From DATAVB01 sp040414495 (lineage in GTDB: Bacteria > Actinomycetota > Actinomycetes > Mycobacteriales > QHCD01), in assembly GCA_040414495.1 (NCBI GenBank), contig JBEDUI010000086.1, forward strand, positions 1 through 8,373: DNA of 8,373 bases, in the 5' to 3' direction. How positions within the stretch are numbered: position 1 is the first letter of the stretch; the number at the start of each line of letters is the position of its first letter. Below, one piece after another: positions 6,589-8,373 of the stretch. The notes under the pieces were generated by a model that saw only the letters and a list, made by a program, of their open reading frames with translations, had not been told where the DNA came from and did not search any database. The position numbers and the translations under genes are program-made.

Positions 6589-7617
6589 ATGCAGGCAGCG
6601 GTTATCAAGGCGGTGGGCGAGGTCGACGTCACGGTGGTGGACGACCCGACACCGGGTCCACGCGACGTCATTATCGAGGTAGCCGCATGCGGAATCTGCG
6701 GAACTGATCTTCACATCCTCGACGGCGAATTCGCACCATCCCTGCCGATCATTCCGGGGCACGAATTCGCTGGCACGGTCGCCGACGTCGGCAGTCAAGT
6801 CACCGAACTGACGACAGGCCAGCGCGTCGCGGTGGATCCCTCGCTGTACTGCGACGAGTGCTACTACTGCCGACGCGGCCGCAACAATCTCTGCGAGCGG
6901 TGGAACGCCATCGGCGTTAGCGTGCCGGGCGGTGCGGCTCAGTACGCCCGCGCTCCTGCTGCGAATTGCGTCATCGTGCCCGACCACATGCGGATCGAGG
7001 ATGCCGCGCTGATCGAGCCGCTGTCCTGTGCGGTGCGCGCGTACGACGTGCTCGCCGCACAGCTGGGCTCACACGTGCTGATTTACGGGTCCGGCACCAT
7101 GGGCCTGATGATGCTCGAACTCGCTAAACGAGTCGGCGCCACGTCCGTCGACGTAGTCGACATCAACCCGGCACGACTCGAGGCGGCGATCACCCTCGGC
7201 TGCACGACGGCAACCACATCAGCGGAGGAGATCGCTCGCCCACGAGGTTGGGACATCGTCGTTGATGCCACGGGAGTTCCTGAGGCCATCCAGGACGGGC
7301 TACGCCGCGTGGGACCCGGAGGGACGTTCCTGCAGTTCGGCGTTACGTCCTACTCGGCAAGAGTCGAGATCGAGCCGTACCGAATATACAACCAAGAGAT
7401 CACCATAACCGGGTCTATGGCTGTACTGCACAGCTACGAACGTGCCGCGGAATTATTTGCCACCGACCTACTAGATCCAGACGTGTTCATCAGCGATCGC
7501 CTCCCACTTGCGGACTTCGGATTAGCGCTGCAGCTCTTCCAGCAAGGACAGGGGCGCAAGATCCAGGTTCTCCCGAACTCCCACGGTCCAGCGATGAATA
7601 GAGCCGGCGCGCCGTAG
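6589..7617 (+). CDS. Zinc-dependent medium-chain polyol/alcohol dehydrogenase
   Basis: A 342-residue MDR-superfamily enzyme expected to oxidise a secondary hydroxyl of the imported polyol to a ketose in the cytoplasm. Catalytic zinc ligands are visible: Cys37 in GICGTDLH, His58-Glu59 in PGHEFAG and Glu143 in EPLSC. The structural zinc site is complete: Cys88, Cys91, Cys94, Cys102. The Rossmann loop is GSGTMG (167-172), and Asp191 in VVDIN at the end of the next strand favours NAD over NADP. The architecture fits sorbitol, xylitol or arabinitol dehydrogenases; the substrate is not decided by sequence alone. AAGGAG at 6577-6582 lies six bases before the ATG, and the gene starts 12 bp after the permease stop, so it belongs to the transport operon. 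The last residues (about PAMNRAGAP) fall at a sharp rise in GC and overlap the start region of the next gene. Confidence 0.92.
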   Translation: MQAAVIKAVGEVDVTVVDDPTPGPRDVIIEVAACGICGTDLHILDGEFAPSLPIIPGHEFAGTVADVGSQVTELTTGQRVAVDPSLYCDECYYCRRGRNNLCERWNAIGVSVPGGAAQYARAPAANCVIVPDHMRIEDAALIEPLSCAVRAYDVLAAQLGSHVLIYGSGTMGLMMLELAKRVGATSVDVVDINPARLEAAITLGCTTATTSAEEIARPRGWDIVVDATGVPEAIQDGLRRVGPGGTFLQFGVTSYSARVEIEPYRIYNQEITITGSMAVLHSYERAAELFATDLLDPDVFISDRLPLADFGLALQLFQQGQGRKIQVLPNSHGPAMNRAGAP

Positions 7618-7625
7618 GCTACGGC
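7611..7625. repeat. Short palindrome at the dehydrogenase stop
   Basis: GCCGTAG-G-CTACGGC, with perfect seven-base arms around one central base. It covers the dehydrogenase stop codon (7615-7617) and the possible -10 box of the next gene. As RNA it could form a five-pair stem with a five-base loop; without a T-run it is unlikely to be a terminator. It could equally be a protein site or chance. Confidence 0.4.
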
Positions 7626-7627
7626 CA
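7615..7627 (+). promoter_or_regulatory. Candidate leaderless promoter for the SixA-type phosphatase
   Basis: TAGGCT (7615-7620) fits the actinobacterial -10 pattern TANNNT and lies six bases before ATG 7627, so transcription would begin at or next to the A of the start codon. No good ribosome site precedes this ATG, which fits leaderless translation. No convincing -35 box is visible. If real, the phosphatase is transcribed independently of the polyol operon. Confidence 0.45.
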
Positions 7628-8079
7628 TGTCTGGGCAACTCGTGCTGGTACGCCACGCCAAGGCCGCACAAGAAGGCCCATCGGACGCGGAACGCCCGCT
7701 CGCCCCGCGCGGTCGCGAAGACGCGGCCGCCATCGGGCGCTGGCTGGCGTCGCAGGGCATTGCTCCCGACCGGGTCGTGATCTCTCCGTCCCTGCGTACC
7801 CGCGAAACCTGGGAACTCACCGGACTGGGCACGCCGCCCGCCGACCTCGACGAGCGGATCTACGACAACACGGTCCAGGACCTTCTCGCCGTCGTGCGCG
7901 ACACGCCATCGGACGTGCACACTCTCCTGCTGATCGGCCACAACCCGTCCATGGGTGAGCTTGCCGCGTTGTGGGCACCGCAGCTCTCCGAGTTTCGCAC
8001 CAGCGCCGTCGCGGTCTTCGAGCTGGACGACTGGTCGTCGCCGGGACGCCTCACCGCGACGGCGACGCCTCGGGGGTGA
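7627..8079 (+). CDS. sixA: SixA-type histidine phosphatase
   Basis: A 150-residue member of the histidine phosphatase superfamily, SixA branch, which removes phosphate from phosphohistidine or other small phosphorylated targets in the cytoplasm. The N-terminal LVLVRHAKA gives Arg9-His10, with His10 as the phospho-acceptor. SPSLRTRET (53-61) supplies Arg57, and LLIGHNPSMGELA gives the second catalytic His105. The length is normal for SixA-like proteins and short for phosphoglycerate-mutase relatives. The gene starts nine bp after the dehydrogenase but has a distinctly GC-richer composition, no clear ribosome site and a possible leaderless promoter, so its membership of the polyol operon is doubtful. 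Its last 29 bases overlap the convergent lipid-kinase gene. The physiological target is unknown. Confidence 0.88.
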   Translation: MSGQLVLVRHAKAAQEGPSDAERPLAPRGREDAAAIGRWLASQGIAPDRVVISPSLRTRETWELTGLGTPPADLDERIYDNTVQDLLAVVRDTPSDVHTLLLIGHNPSMGELAALWAPQLSEFRTSAVAVFELDDWSSPGRLTATATPRG

Positions 8080-8373
8080 GGATCCGCAGGGCGCGCCGCA
8101 CGACAGTGACCTCGACCGGAAGCGGCCCGACGAGTTCACCGTCCGCGTAGGCGCGGATGCCGGGGGCGTCGAGGCGAACACTCGTCGCCCGATGCATCTC
8201 GACCTCGTGGTGCCGGACAAGCGTGCCGGTGTAGACGCTCGGGAAAAAGCGGAGCACGCGCAGCCGCGGCATCGCGCGTACCACGGTCACGTCGAGCAGG
8301 CCGTCGGCTGCGTCTGCCTCGGGGCAGATGCGCATGCCACCGCCGTAGGTCGGGCCGTTGCCGATTGCGACAA
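8051..8373 (-). CDS. Diacylglycerol kinase-family lipid kinase, C-terminal part
   Basis: A gene entering from the right edge; only the last 106 residues are visible, so the start and the catalytic GGDGT region are outside the window. The visible part begins VAIGNGPTYGGGMRICPEA and continues DGLLDVTVV, then a late YADGE motif. These are the conserved C-terminal blocks of the DAGK/YegS/sphingosine-kinase-like family, which phosphorylate diacylglycerol or related lipids at the membrane. It is convergent with the SixA-type phosphatase, and the coding ends overlap by 29 bp. Composition is GC-rich like the phosphatase. It is probably a neighbouring host gene without a role in polyol use. The family is fairly certain; the lipid substrate is not. 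Confidence 0.87.
   Translation of the reverse strand, partial: VAIGNGPTYGGGMRICPEADAADGLLDVTVVRAMPRLRVLRFFPSVYTGTLVRHHEVEMHRATSVRLDAPGIRAYADGELVGPLPVEVTVVRRALRILTPEASPSR

Overview
The window reads as high-GC actinobacterial DNA. The signs are GTG/ATG starts with GGAGG-type ribosome sites, an alditol oxidase of the Streptomyces AldO type, a lipoprotein sugar-binding protein with a serine/glycine linker, and a possible leaderless promoter in front of a SixA-type phosphatase. The genus cannot be fixed from the sequence. Almost every base lies in a gene. The largest gap is the 170-bp divergent control region at 3107-3276, and no gene-free stretch reaches 300 bases.

The centre of the window is a polyol (sugar alcohol) uptake and oxidation locus built around that control region. 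Rightward (+) lie a sorbitol/mannitol-type substrate-binding lipoprotein (3277-4680), two CUT1-type ABC permeases (4784-5731 and 5728-6576) and a zinc-dependent medium-chain dehydrogenase (6589-7617). Spacing and overlaps make these one operon. No ATPase gene is present. Leftward (-) lie a SorC/DeoR-type sugar-responsive regulator (3106-2165), an APH-fold small-molecule kinase (2127-1354), an FAD-dependent alditol oxidase (about 1339-140) and the start of a TauE/SafE-type membrane protein (110 to beyond the left edge). Their gaps are only 14-37 bp, so they may also be co-transcribed. On the right, a SixA-type histidine phosphatase (7627-8079) converges on, and overlaps, the end of a diacylglycerol-kinase-family gene (8373-8051).

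In the likely scheme, the binding protein and permeases import a polyol using an ATPase encoded elsewhere. The polyol is oxidised by the NAD-type dehydrogenase and/or the O2-dependent alditol oxidase. The SorC-type regulator senses the sugar or its phosphate and controls both directions through two matching palindromes, CGCTCA-TT-TGAGCG, one in front of each divergent transcription unit. This exact architecture, the start-codon revisions it supports, and a lower-GC block bounded by GC-richer neighbours are the main points for a second look. Most of the window is a recognisable sugar-alcohol catabolic locus. I found no sign of a phage, CRISPR array, insertion sequence or RNA gene.
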